A stretch of 64,000 nucleotides of DNA from Phallusia fumigata (lineage: Eukaryota; Chordata; Ascidiacea; Phlebobranchia; Ascidiidae). Every line of letters starts with the position of its first letter. The first letter of the stretch is position 1. Position numbers and translations under genes: made by a program. Shown here one piece after another: positions 24,489 to 36,700 of the stretch. A model generated the notes under the pieces. That model ran no database searches. It worked only from the letters and a program-made list of their open reading frames with translations, and was not told the origin of the DNA. The stretch lies in assembly GCA_008931825.1 (NCBI GenBank), contig QXVZ01025581.1, positions 1 through 64,000 of the forward strand, in the 5' to 3' direction.

Positions 24489-26858
24489 TTATGTAAATGT
24501 CCTGCACCTACCCGTTTTGTTTGCTTTCAAGAACCATCCTATCAGCATACCAACAAAAAACAAAAAGACTATCAATAGCACCCAGGTGTAATCCTGCAAA
24601 CCTTTAGAAGCAAAAAACAAAAACTACATAACTGAGGAAAAGATGTACTGGCGTAAAACCACTACTAACCTGAGCAACCGCCACCTTTCGACGAAACAGT
24701 ACCAGTGCAATTAGAAACCGTAACGACTATTCCTTCCTGCTGACATCTAGCCACAGCAACACCGTCACAACCGCTGGGACACTTCAAATTAACAACTTCA
24801 TTGTGTTGAAGTACAGTAGTGGTGTTGTCGTAGATACAGTTGCCTTCACATTCACTCCCACAGGGTAAAGATTCGTTCACATAACAAACCACTGCAATGA
24901 GAATGAACTGTTACATTTTGGAAATTAAAACAGGCTATATAGGTTTGTCTATTCACTTGCTGTGGGATTCAAGTGTACGACAGAAAACTTTTTACGACAG
25001 AAACTGTGTGTTAATTAGCAACCATTACATCAGCAAACAAAAACCCAATATTCCCTAGATGTCGTCTCTAGTTGCTCAGCACAGTAATGCTTGTGTACAT
25101 TGGGACATCTGTGGATTTGTATGCATCATTTACCCCCAAAAGGCAGCTACCAGAGGCTTTTTGCAGTTTTTGGTTATGTGACGCTACCTGGTTCGCATAG
25201 TTTTGTTGGGCCCAACAGCTTGTTGGCTCCACACACCACTGTTGAAGTTCCAGTGCATCCAGTGGGACAAGTCATGTTTACAGTCTCTTCGAATTGCAAA
25301 TCTGACCCAGTGAATTCGCAGCTTGTCCCACATCCACAGTCCACTAGTTGCGGAAGAGAGCAAGTAACAGCTAAAAATCGAAAAATCAGCAATTTTTTGC
25401 AATCATTTTATATTTGTATGCACGAAACAGTTATATTCTTTTAGTAAACGTGCATGGGTCTTAAGTTAGTATTGCAAGTCGAGTGGCTGCCTTAGTGTCG
25501 ATTAAGTAGAATGAAGCCAAAACAAACCTTCGCACGTGATCGATTCGCTCCACGTCGCATCATTCAAGCAAGTTGCCGTGACAGGAACACCCTCATACCC
25601 TTTCTGGCATAAAAATGTCGCATTGCAGCCGAGACCGCACGGAACTTCTGTCACATTTACTATTACTCCGTCCTGGGAAGAGCCGCATTCTACTCAAAAC
25701 AATAAGGGTCTTAAATTTAAAAACATTTTTGGTGTGTGCCCACCCGTAAAAACTGTATTTTGCTGGCAATGTTGCTAAGGGTCCCAGGTATTTAGGTATA
25801 GGCTTCAGGCCTAAGGCGCCTACTTTGTGTAGAAACACTTCTCTAATGCAAAAAGTTTGCGTGACAGGTGCGATATTTGGTAACAACTTATAAATGCATA
25901 AATAGAAACTGTAATGACGACCAAACCTTCCTCGATATGAAAACTTGCAAGAAACTTGTTCTTTTGTGCAAGTTAAAAGTGCTGGTTAGTAACAACATTA
26001 TGGTGGCCTTGGGTTCCGTACTAAACCCTTAGTTTAATAGGCTAACATGATTTTAAAAAACAGGTGCACTCTTTTAATCAAGCGCCAGATACGTCACACA
26101 CGTAATGGCATTGGTTTAACACAACTGTCTTTAGTTTGTAAAAAAATATTTAGCGCTAGTTAGTTCAATAAAGAACAAAAAATATCGTTAAGGAAATAAA
26201 GTAGCTTACCGGTATTAAAGCTTACCTCTTGCCGAAACCGTAGCAGTAAGAGGAGGACACGAATTCGAATCAGTCACAACCAAATAAACATTGTTAAATG
26301 TTGAGTAAAGATTAATATGTAAGCTCATGACGACTCTGGTCTTTGAAGTGTTGTATCTAAAATACAATTCCATTTTTAAGTTTCTTGGAATGTGAAATTT
26401 CGAAAGAGACACCTAACTGCAAAGATGAAAACACATCAAATGACGCGTTGTACGGTTGGAGAACCGATAGTCCTTCACCGTTGTAGATTACCTCGTAAAC
26501 CAGGTTCTGTAATAAACAAGTTTTATTTATTTCATCACGTACTAGATAATTAGGCTTAGTAAATCAAGAAATGATGAAGAAATTTATGCTTAGCGGTATA
26601 TCTCACTTCATTCAAATGCCAATAGATGTTTATTGAACCGCTGGTGTGGCTATTTGTGGTTTTGAATGTCTGTATTCCATTTATCACTGCCGTGGTAGGC
26701 GAAATAGACAATGGCGAAAAGCACGATCCTGTCAAGTCAACAACACCTAGAACATTCCCAAAAAAATTTGATTGGATCCGTAAAAGTTTAGTAAAAGTCT
26801 AAAACAAAATTCAGCAAAACTTACATAAAAATATAAGGAACCATGTTAAAGAGTTCAT
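24489..26858 (-). CDS. PRT2: transmembrane protein with sushi-like repeats
   Basis: Exons in coding order: 26825-26858, 26607-26746, 26418-26506, 26226-26356, 25528-25689, 25188-25370, 24670-24891, 24489-24601; 357 residues. The signal peptide starts MNSLTWFLIFL. The unrecognised N-terminal domain is spread over exons 2-4, with a Cys near its start and another near its end. Exon 5 is a sushi-like domain (PCGLGC, GYEG, ATW, ITC). Exons 6 and 7 are cysteine-rich variants with NMTCPTGC and NLKCPSGC. The last exon encodes LQDYTWVLLIVFLFF and onward, a single transmembrane helix with a short basic tail, so this member is anchored. The exon-3 donor CA|GTTAGG is non-consensus but shared with PRT1 and PRT4. 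Exon lengths equal those of PRT1 through exon 6, so they are recent duplicates. No receptor gene lies divergently beside it; the sequence there belongs to the 27.2-30 kb block. Confidence 0.8.
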
Positions 26859-27164
26859 TTTTGGGAGATTACCAATTGCAAAAACCTTCATACAAAAAGA
26901 AAAATTTTAAGTATTATTTTTTGGAGTAAGTTTCATCTACCTGTGCAAAAGTTTGCATTCAAAAAAGTTTCCATTTTTTTGGACCACCATCCAAAAACGG
27001 TTCAAAACTTTTTATTTTTGCTGATTTGTTTACCAAACATTTATCACTCTAAAATAAACATGATGGACATTCATGGGGTCGTTAATAGATCCAACCATCG
27101 TTGTAAAATTGCAAACTCGTTAACAGTGCAATAAACCTTGTAATAATCAGCACCCTATATACTA

Positions 27165-30030
27165 AAGTAATGAAAGTTTTCACGTAGTTATCCAGTCACG
27201 TAGCTGTAGGGATTGAAAATAGTTTGTCACTACCACGGATTAAGCTTATAGCCAAAAACAAAACATCAACAAAGATCAGGCTTAGGCTAATCCAATTTTA
27301 CATTTGATTAGAGTTTCGTCCAATGCTAAATAAAATCGAAACAATAAAACCAAATGACCCACGTTAGCTACTGGAGGTAGCAAACCACAGTTTTACGATT
27401 TAATATCGGTCGTTAAAATGAAAGTAGTTGGAACACAAACAATCTTTTTTGGACTGTACCAGTGTAGAGTTTTGTGTGTCGAGAATATGAAATTGCATAA
27501 ACGCCATTAACATCTGTGCGACCTTGTGTTTTATATCACACCTCCGTATTTCATCGCTTCAATTCGTCGTCACTCGATAGTATCAAGTTTAACACCTTGA
27601 TACGTCATTGTAACTTTACCACTATATATTCACGTACATTGTGACACACAATCATTCTATTCCATGTCATTTCTTCTTGACGTTTCCGCATTTCGGTTCC
27701 AACCGGAATCATTCAATCCCAATAGAATGCTTCCCTTCGTTCGGAATCGGAAACGATAATACAAGACTCTCTGAAACGGTTCTTGCCTCAAGCCAGTCTC
27801 CAGACAGACAGACAGCACCAAGGGTTGAGCAACAGAAGGAGAAGCGATCGGAACAAGCACGACGTCACGCCCCAAACCATGGATTCGACACCAATACCCA
27901 TATTTGGACATACAACCAAGGGAACCAGACAATGACGTCAACATGCGTTGGTTAATAATAAATTTTATCGAGCAAGAGTTTGCTTAGCTCTTATGATGTT
28001 GCTGCGTTCACACACTAAGTCGTGTTGCTAATTACACAAGCTAGCCTGACCATTGAAAATATACAATTTAACAGAAACACTTTCAATTCGTTGTTTGTCC
28101 AAAGTCTCGTGATTTCATATTTTAACGTCGACACTAGTTTATGTTTCTTGGCAAATAACTGCCTTTAACTTGTCATTGTAAATTTTACAAGAAAATAAAA
28201 AGATCCTTGAAATCAAAGCAAAAGAAATACTGGAAAACAAAAGACATTCCATTAAAAACACCCATTTTTATCTGGTATCAAGCAAACACATTAAGAATGG
28301 TTGGTTGTGGAAAATGAACCCCTGATAAAAAGATTTTTTGCAATCAAAAGTAATGGCAGTATTTTGGGTAAAATGTAGTAAACACACTATTAAAGGGATG
28401 AAAACCAGTAGCATTGGTAACCGTTCAAAGTTCAAAAGTTTTATTTTTCAAACGCAAGGAGCACGCTGATTTCTTTACCAAATATTTACTACTCAAAAAT
28501 AAACAAGCACTCAAAATTACCACTCAAAATAATCATTTGATAGATTTTCAAGCAAAGCCTTGTTAAAAAAGGGGCACAAACTTACAACTTTGGGCAAAAT
28601 CACTCAATGGCGTCAAAGTGGAGATTTATTAGAGTTATATAACAAAAACCTTTAGAAATAACAAATCAGCCTGACAGCCTGACCACTTTAACATGTGAGT
28701 TTAGGAGGCGTGTAGAAGAAAAACGCGCGTAATTTTGTGACTTTTCAAAATCACAAAAGCAACAACTACTTTATATCGCCACCATGGCAAAATGCATTTT
28801 CAAAATAAATAAGGCGTTGTCTACCCTATGTTACCAGTTAAACAAGCCAATAATCGGCCAATATTTCAGTTTAGTAAGAAACGGAGCTAATTCTTGCAAT
28901 CTACCATAATCAACTGTCTCTCCAAGCCTCGCCACAGCATTGTGCATGAAATCACACAGAGCTTTGAGGTTCAACAAAATATTTTACGATCGTTTGCTTT
29001 GGGTTTATGACTTGCTGTCGATTTATGTATGGAATACAGTAAGCAGTGCATTGAGTCGATGACTGCGCAGTGAAGAGATTGATTGGAAAGGGTTATGTCA
29101 TGTTTGTTTTATGTTGGCGCAAAGTCGTAAAAACGTACACAAATTTTGCAATGCTATGCTATAAGTAAACTTTATTTAGTTGCTTTTGTTTAAAAACAAC
29201 CCACCAAACCAATTTGCGTATTCTTGTTATTATTTGTAGCGTACGTTTTTTTGTACTTTTTAGCTTTCTATACAATTCAACACAAACAGCAGCTACACAA
29301 AATAACAACAAAAGGTAAAAGTGCCGTTTATGAAGCCAAATGCTTGGTACACTTTGTTGCGGATTGGAAACAAAAATCCTGTTAAAAGAATAAAGATAAA
29401 ACTTAAACACATGGCTTTTATTATTAACGTCTTTATCATGTCTACCACTTAAAATTGTTATTAATTAGAAACAGTTTAATTTGTCTGTAAAATTGTGCTG
29501 CTCTTTAGCGACGTTTTGTGACTAAAACGCGACACCTTGTGACCACTTGCGACAATGCTAGCGTGCAGACGACAAACTTACATTGGCTGATTTAACGATG
29601 CTTAACTGCCTACTATGGTCTGTATTTACAGATAACGACTCTTAGACGTCTTTTAGCATTTATGAACACAAAAACAAACAACTAGTGCTCAATATTTTTC
29701 ATAAAAATCAACAACTGGTGGCGCTGTTACTTTTTAACGTTGTTGCAAAGTCCCAAATCCTCTCGCGTTGTGCAAAATGAATAAACTCGGTAATGTTACC
29801 TGTAGAAATCTGTTAAGCCAAACGCTCAACCCTTTTGGAGGATGAATAAAACCGATTTTTTACTGAATCAAAAAGGAAGTAACAGTGGCAAAGTAATATT
29901 GGCGATTGGTGCGTTTGTGAACTGACAGAGCGCGTTGCTGCCAATTACTTAATCCATGTTAATTTACCAACTTCGACATCTGAAGTGTTATCTAACACAC
30001 GGTGGGGTATTGTGGGGCATTATTTGGTAC
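27165..30030. repeat. Non-coding segmental duplication, copy 2
   Basis: Collinear with 17336-21010, with about 470 bp (roughly 27460-27930) that copy 1 replaces with some 75 unrelated bases. It begins directly after a diverged third piece of the same repeat at about 26950-27160 (resembling 18190-18400), which suggests tandem copying before divergence. The frame at 27641-27955 lies within the copy-specific insert and has no recognisable product. Confidence 0.72.
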
Positions 30031-33000
30031 AAATCGGAAAAATAGAGTGGGCATATTCAGTTGGGAGTTATTTTTACCGTTATTTAAGTGAGGCAACACA
30101 AACCGGTTTCAGTAGGTTTGGGATTCGTATAGTGACCATACAAGCAAGTTTGAATCGGGCCAAAACACAAAAAATGACCCGATTTCAAAAGTCAGCAGCT
30201 TTGAGAGAGAGGTAACATGCCCAGAAATCTCTAAATGCAGTAGTACATTCGGGTAGTTTACCCCCAGAAAATATTTGTCCCACCCAACAAAATTTAAAAT
30301 GGCTAGGTTTAGTTTTGGAATAGAGAATTGATAGTTTGGTGAACAGCTTCGTTGAAAATCTTTTAGGTGGAATTTTAGATTAAGTGGTGGGATTCGTAGT
30401 TTTGGTGCGTGTCCGCCTGAATAGATAGAATAGTGGAGCAGGCACATGACTCAAACAAATTAAAACCTGGATAGGATTCGAGCATAGGAGCGTCCCATAA
30501 TAGAGATGAAGCTTACAGCACACTCAAATCAGTCTGTGTAATTCTTATTGCGAATAATAAAAGCGATTTCGCAAACAAAATTTCCATCAGTTCTTATTCG
30601 AATAGAATGGAAGCGCCCGGGTTCGAGTCAGCAAAAAAAAGAAATTAAATTTAGTTTTATGTACTGGTTGTTAGATCATGTCTCGTGTGTGTAGATGAAT
30701 GTCTTAGTTGACTCTTGGGAAAGTGGTGTTTCAATGGAGAGGTATCCTGGCCAAGTCACGAAAATTGGTTTTCCACTTTATCACAAATTAATTTGTTTTT
30801 GCAAAAAAGTATAAAACTAATCTACCCTACATTGGTCGTCACCCGGCCAAAGTAAAATTGAAATTAGTTGGCAAAAACTTGAACATCGCAAACAGGTTAA
30901 AGCTGCTTCGGATGGTTATTTTATTCCTAGAAGCAACTTACCGAAGAGCAAAACCTTATTTTACAATTTTTGATACCGAATTGATAAAATCTGCACATAA
31001 AACAAACAGTACAAGACCTATATTACTGGGAAACTGTAACAAAATCCACAAAATATTGTGTCGTCTGCAGGATAACATTGTACCATCACTAGGTGTCGCG
31101 TTAGAGCAATGTGAAAAACAAGTGCAACTTGATGGCGTATTGAGCAGTTTTTATCCAAAGCGTCAAACGTGTGACAGAAAGGTCAGGTGACTTGACCCAA
31201 AAACATTCACACGAAATGTGATTTCTACAAATGTATTTACTATCTACATGGCAATTATATTTATGATAAAATCTGATCAGTAGTGGAATTAAGACAACCT
31301 ACAACTGCGAACACACAGTTTTTGTTTGTCGATGGTGGCAAATTGTTGTAGAAATGTAGTCGGGTATATTTTTTTCCACCTGTTTTTGGTCGAACATTTA
31401 AGCGATTGGGTATTTTCCGTTTCTACTTGAAACGCAACTGAAACCAATGTAGATTTTAGAATAAGAGGAACAATTTACGAATTTAAATTGGAAAATTGCC
31501 CCGTTTGCCGTTTTACAAGTTGATGCAATTACGACTTGCTTTACTTTTTGTATTACTTTTTGTGCTATGGTACTTTTGGCGTTTTATTGATTAGATTTGA
31601 ACACAAACTTTGCAATACAACTTTTATCACATTCCAGATAAGTCGCAATGGATATGAACAATAGAGATTTAGGGTCTGGTTTGCTTGGTAACAGATTAAC
31701 GTTGAGACAAAACAGAAATGAAACAAACAGTAAAAGTAGTTAGGGAACGGCTAAACGCTTTAGAGCGACAATAAACATCAACTTCAACCGTCGGACCAAC
31801 TTGGATGTTTTAAATTACTTGCGACACACTGAGACAAGATTTTAAACAAAGCCACCACTGTGTCTGTCTGTAAAAAAAACACCGACGTCATGCCAGCCAA
31901 ACTAGGGCTATCTTTATTACACCTAGCTTGTTGGAACAAAACATGGTCGTCCAGAGGACCATGGGATAAATACACACACACCCGTTAATCACAACGATAA
32001 AACTGCCGACTATGGTTGTTACAGCCTAGCACTAAAACAAAAGAGAGCCTCAAGATTTACGAGTTGCAAACACGGCTGGGTGTCAGTGATCGCTTTACGA
32101 GGTTTTCCAGCTAATAATAAAGTGCAGTTGTTTGTGGACTGTTAACATCGCGTGACAACAGCACGAAACAATCAACCGTTTATGGATGCATTAATTACTT
32201 TCGTTTTGTGTTGGAATTTTTCGCGAACAACAAGCGGATTGGCGGATATTTTTGTTGGCGTCGTCAAAACATTTCAAACAATACTGATGAGGTGAGAAGA
32301 AAGGACGACATCTTGTTGCAACAAAGTCCAATATCATGGTTACACTGGGTCGTTTTGCACCAAACGTATTTTTTTATTTCAACCACCCCTTTAGTCCCTC
32401 TCTTTGAAAACTTGAAAGAAAGATGCATCGTGCAATTTATTCACTATTACGAAAACAAAGAAAAGCTACACAGCCAATACCTTCACAGGATTTCTTAAGC
32501 AACAGCGATATAATATCTCATCAAGTATAGTTTACAAGCGACAAACTAATGCAATAAGTGCATTTATTAATTACATGAAGGTTTAAGCAAGTCAAATGAA
32601 CGTCACGTCACGAAGCTTTTATTAAAAAACTGTCCGTGAATTGGTGAGGTAAGGTTTTAGTTATCTGTTGCCGTGGTGAAAAGGTGCACTTGCTTTATCA
32701 ACCTTTAAAAATCTAAAGTATACAAAATTAATTCCAATAGAAAACGGACCCCCTAAAAATCCAAACGTTTATTCGATCGGACTTCGAGAGACTTGTGTAA
32801 TTACAAAACCAGCATTCGTGTGTAACTATCGCAACAACGACTGACATGGTCGCAACCAGCTTCAAAATTTACTAAACACGAAAAGCGGCTTGACGTCATT
32901 CTGTGTTATTCGTGTAAAACAGGGATTTTATTCGGTGCCATTTGACGACGGAAGTGTTTGGATTGTGTAACTACTTAACGGGGTTAACCGTCTCATAAAC

Positions 33001-33600
33001 TAGATTTGACATTTACGACGATTTTTACCCGGCCAATGTGGGGGAAAGTTTGCTCTCAAAGTGTTACTGATCAAATTTTTCCACGTCAGACATGTAATTT
33101 CTAAAACGGCGATCAAATGCTTATAAATGCGAATATAATCTAAGCACACTTTGCACGATGTTTGGTCCACAAACAGAAAATATAAACTTTTATAATGGCT
33201 ACATACAATAAAGTTGTACATTAAAACTCTATTATCCATCACCCTCTGCCTGAATTAAACAAGAAAAGAAGCAAGTTAAGTATATACACGAAAGTTTGGT
33301 TGAAACAAACAACATCCTGTTGATCCTTGTTGTGGTAGTAATACAAGACAAGTCCTGTTAACAACAAAATAATTTAAAAAAAATACTTCTGATGGTAAAG
33401 TAGGATCCCAACCGGATCGCCACGAAAAATTTGGTTCTACAAAGTGGATTCATTCTAGGTAGACACTTAAACGAAATTTCGTTTACTAGAAATTTTCTAA
33501 CGTTAGGCACGTCTCAACGATAATACCGCAAACGACGCGCAGTAAAACAAATAGCCTAGTGATAAGTGGCAACCACGTAAAGCCATTTTTGTGCATCATT
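30031..33600. other. Intergenic region between the PRT2 block and IgR3
   Basis: No gene with family or domain support. A 110-residue open frame at 30858-31190 (+) has no recognised motif and no splice context that I trust. GGTTCGAGTC at about 30623 resembles a pol III B box and may mark a worn SINE. Confidence 0.4.
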
Positions 33601-33720
33601 TATTACACTTTCACTTGAGGTTTCATTTTCAACCAAACTTTCTTATGAGATAGTCAGAGTCAATAATAATAAAAGTATTAGATGAAACAAAACATTTTAC
33701 TCACATATCTAAGTCAAAGC

Positions 33721-36700
33721 TCAGATGTTTATTGAATCTGCGGGAAAGAAAGCACGTCACAAATATGCAAATAAATGTATTAGCGACTAACTTACTTTTT
33801 GCTGCAAACGTTGGCTTCTTTTTTATCGGTGGCTTCAAAACAGTCCCGGGCTTACCTTTTTCAGAATAAAATTTTTGGGATGTTTTTATTTTCAAACTTA
33901 AATTACCAACAAGTTACAGGTTTATAAAGCGTTTGTTTTGTCACCTTTTGTCTTTGACTTGTCAACTTGAGCATAAACATCGTCAGTTGTGCCATTCGCT
34001 TGGTAGCCGCTGTGCCCTAAAATGAGCGCAACAAACGTTTTGCATTTATTTTTTAGCCACTGCTGGAAAGGGAAAATTAGAGGTTATTAAAACCACAACG
34101 GTGCAATATTAAATAAATGTGGCCCAAATTGTTTCATAGGAAGAAAAATTTGGCATAAAATATAAGCGGAACCTATTATGTAATGCACACGACTCATTTA
34201 AACAATTTCGTGCACAAAATCAGCAATAACTGGCACTAGCACATTGCACAAAACCTTTTGAAGTGGAAGGTTGGTTCGTAATGCCGTGCAGAGGAATTCC
34301 ACTTATTTGATGGGAGCCGTACAGGGGGTTTGGCTTTTCCTCCTTTTCGCCTGCAAAAGCAAATTATAAAGTAGGTTGTTGGTTTTAGTGGGAGAGTGTT
34401 TTCTGGGAATTATTTGCTACAATTACGCCATTTTGCGTCGAGGTGTAGAGCCACCAAACATTTTTTCAAATTCCAAGTGCAACCGCCCCGTCACACATGT
34501 TTTGTACAGCACAACTTTTCCAAACGTTAATTTTAACAATTTTAAATCGTATTTTAACTGACCAGGAGACAAAAAAATACCTGTTTCGTGGGCAAGTGAT
34601 ACACACTAAAAAAAGATGAAAAACTGTCATAAATACAATCAATAAATATTCAACTGTGTACTAATTTAACTTGTGGCTCTTTGCACTTTTATAAATAAAA
34701 CGTTTGCAACATCTGTATGATCAAAAACAAACCGGCGTTAAACAAAAAAAAAACAGAGTAAACAATGTGCGTCCTTGGGGAAAACGACGCTATAGTAAAT
34801 TACTTTTCTTTTTGGACTTGTCAACTTCGGCATAAAGTTCTTGTTCCGGTGCTGCCATTGCTGATGTATAGAGCGGATTGACGCGTTCTTCTTTAACTGG
34901 CCAAATTTAGAAGTTTGTCAGAAAATTAGAAACGATATTGTAAAACACACACATTTCAGAAATTAAAAGCAAGGGTTTTGGAAGAACCTATGTTTACATA
35001 CATCTAAAAATGATGGTTCGTAATTTTTTACGAAAAACTCCCACGAGTTAGAGGTGGTCTTTACTGAGGGCAGACGATCCCTGACAACGCAATACAGCAA
35101 GTACACAAAACTTTATAACCTCAAATGGTGGAATTGTGACAACAACCTAAACAAAAGTATAGCCACTACGCCAAAGTTTTGGACCACGTTTAATACCGCT
35201 AAATAGCCGTAAAAAGTCCTAAATATTTTTGCAAAAGTCTATAGTTAACTGCGCAAATATATTTCTTACCTTTAACCTTTTTCCTCAAGTCGACTTGAGC
35301 ATACGTTTCCCCACCAGCCCCCGAAACAGTTGTTTTGTCTGTAAATAATAGAACTTGTTAATCTTAGAAACACAATCATGAAACGGCCACAGGTCTATAA
35401 ACGCATTTAAACTTTGAATCAAATTTCCTCCTAGGTTCGAATCCCAGGTTGAACCAGTGTATATCAGAAAACTTCAGTACTGTTGCGATGTTAAGCACGA
35501 AGGCAGACGTTTTCAGCCTGTTCCGCTTCTAAATATTGTAAGTTTCGGTTATTTCGTATTCGATTTTACCGACAAAATCATCCGGATTGACCGAGGTTTA
35601 CTGTAAATAAAACAAAACCGATTTTGTTTGTCCTACTAAACTTACCAGCTGTGGGTTTTGAACTGCCACCCACGTTGCTCAAACCTCCATAGAGTGGGTT
35701 GGTGCGTTCCTCCTTTTCAGAAGATTGCTCTTTAACGAGTAAAAAGGTGTTGGCACAAAAACAATGTTGGTTTTCTCCCAGGGTGCACGAGAAATAGGAA
35801 AGTCTAGCAGCGCGCATTGTCGCGTCACAATAGCACTGAAATAATCATCAATTCGGAAATAGCTGCGCAACGTTAACACGTTATTAGCCCCCACAATTTA
35901 AGGGCACAATCAGTGAATCGAGGTTGAACGCGCTGCAGCTACACCGTCATTACAAAGCGGTATGTGACAACTCATGAAAATAAGTTTGGCGCATTAAAAA
36001 AAACAATTGCTTCCGGCGTGTTATAGTAATAAGCATGCATTGAAAGACGTGTTGCGTAAGTGTGTGTGTTGTCGTGCGTTGTGTTTTATCAATGCGCACG
36101 CACGCCCCATCTATTTATCTTATTTTTTGGTTGTTTTTCCTAGTGTGTTGTATAATACATTTGCCAAAAGTCCTACCACAAGTTTTTGCGGTATTAGTTT
36201 GGGATTTTGTACCTCACATACTGCTAACGTGTCATGACTATTCGATGCCAAGAGGCGTTGACTGAAGAGTAGGAAAACAAAGTGAAGGAGTCAGAGGCAA
36301 TAATTTAACGTACGGCGCGAATCCGTACTCACACCCGTGTTACATCTAAACATAAATCCCACAAATTACCGACAGCATATGCATCAGGTAAAGCATCCGG
36401 GTCACCACTGGCACCATATATAGGGTTTATTCTCTCCTCCTTTTCTATCCTTGTAACTGTTAAAAAACAATTTTAGACAGAGTCTTCTTCTATGTCACAC
36501 TAGAGAACATACCACTTTTTTGGCTGACGTCTACAGTGGAATACTCATCGAGGTTTTCTTCAATAAAAAAATCAAATAATTTAGTTTCCAAATTTTTATC
36601 TTTTATAGAAGTTTTCATACGACTTCATATTTAGATCACAAATGGTTTCAACTTTCATTTTGGGTATTTTGAAAGTACCAACCTGAATGTACATTTCTAT

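Noticed and set aside
27641-27955. A 104-residue open frame, and the idea that 27460-27930 is a solo LTR
   Set aside because: The segment is specific to one copy of the duplicated block, but no clear short target duplication, primer-binding site or paired LTR was seen. The peptide has no known motif.
30858-31190. A 110-residue open frame on the + strand
   Set aside because: No recognised domain, no signal peptide, no splice context and no paralogue in the window. A frame of this length can occur by chance.
35425-35470. A tRNA gene
   Set aside because: A B box is present but no A box or cloverleaf could be folded around it.
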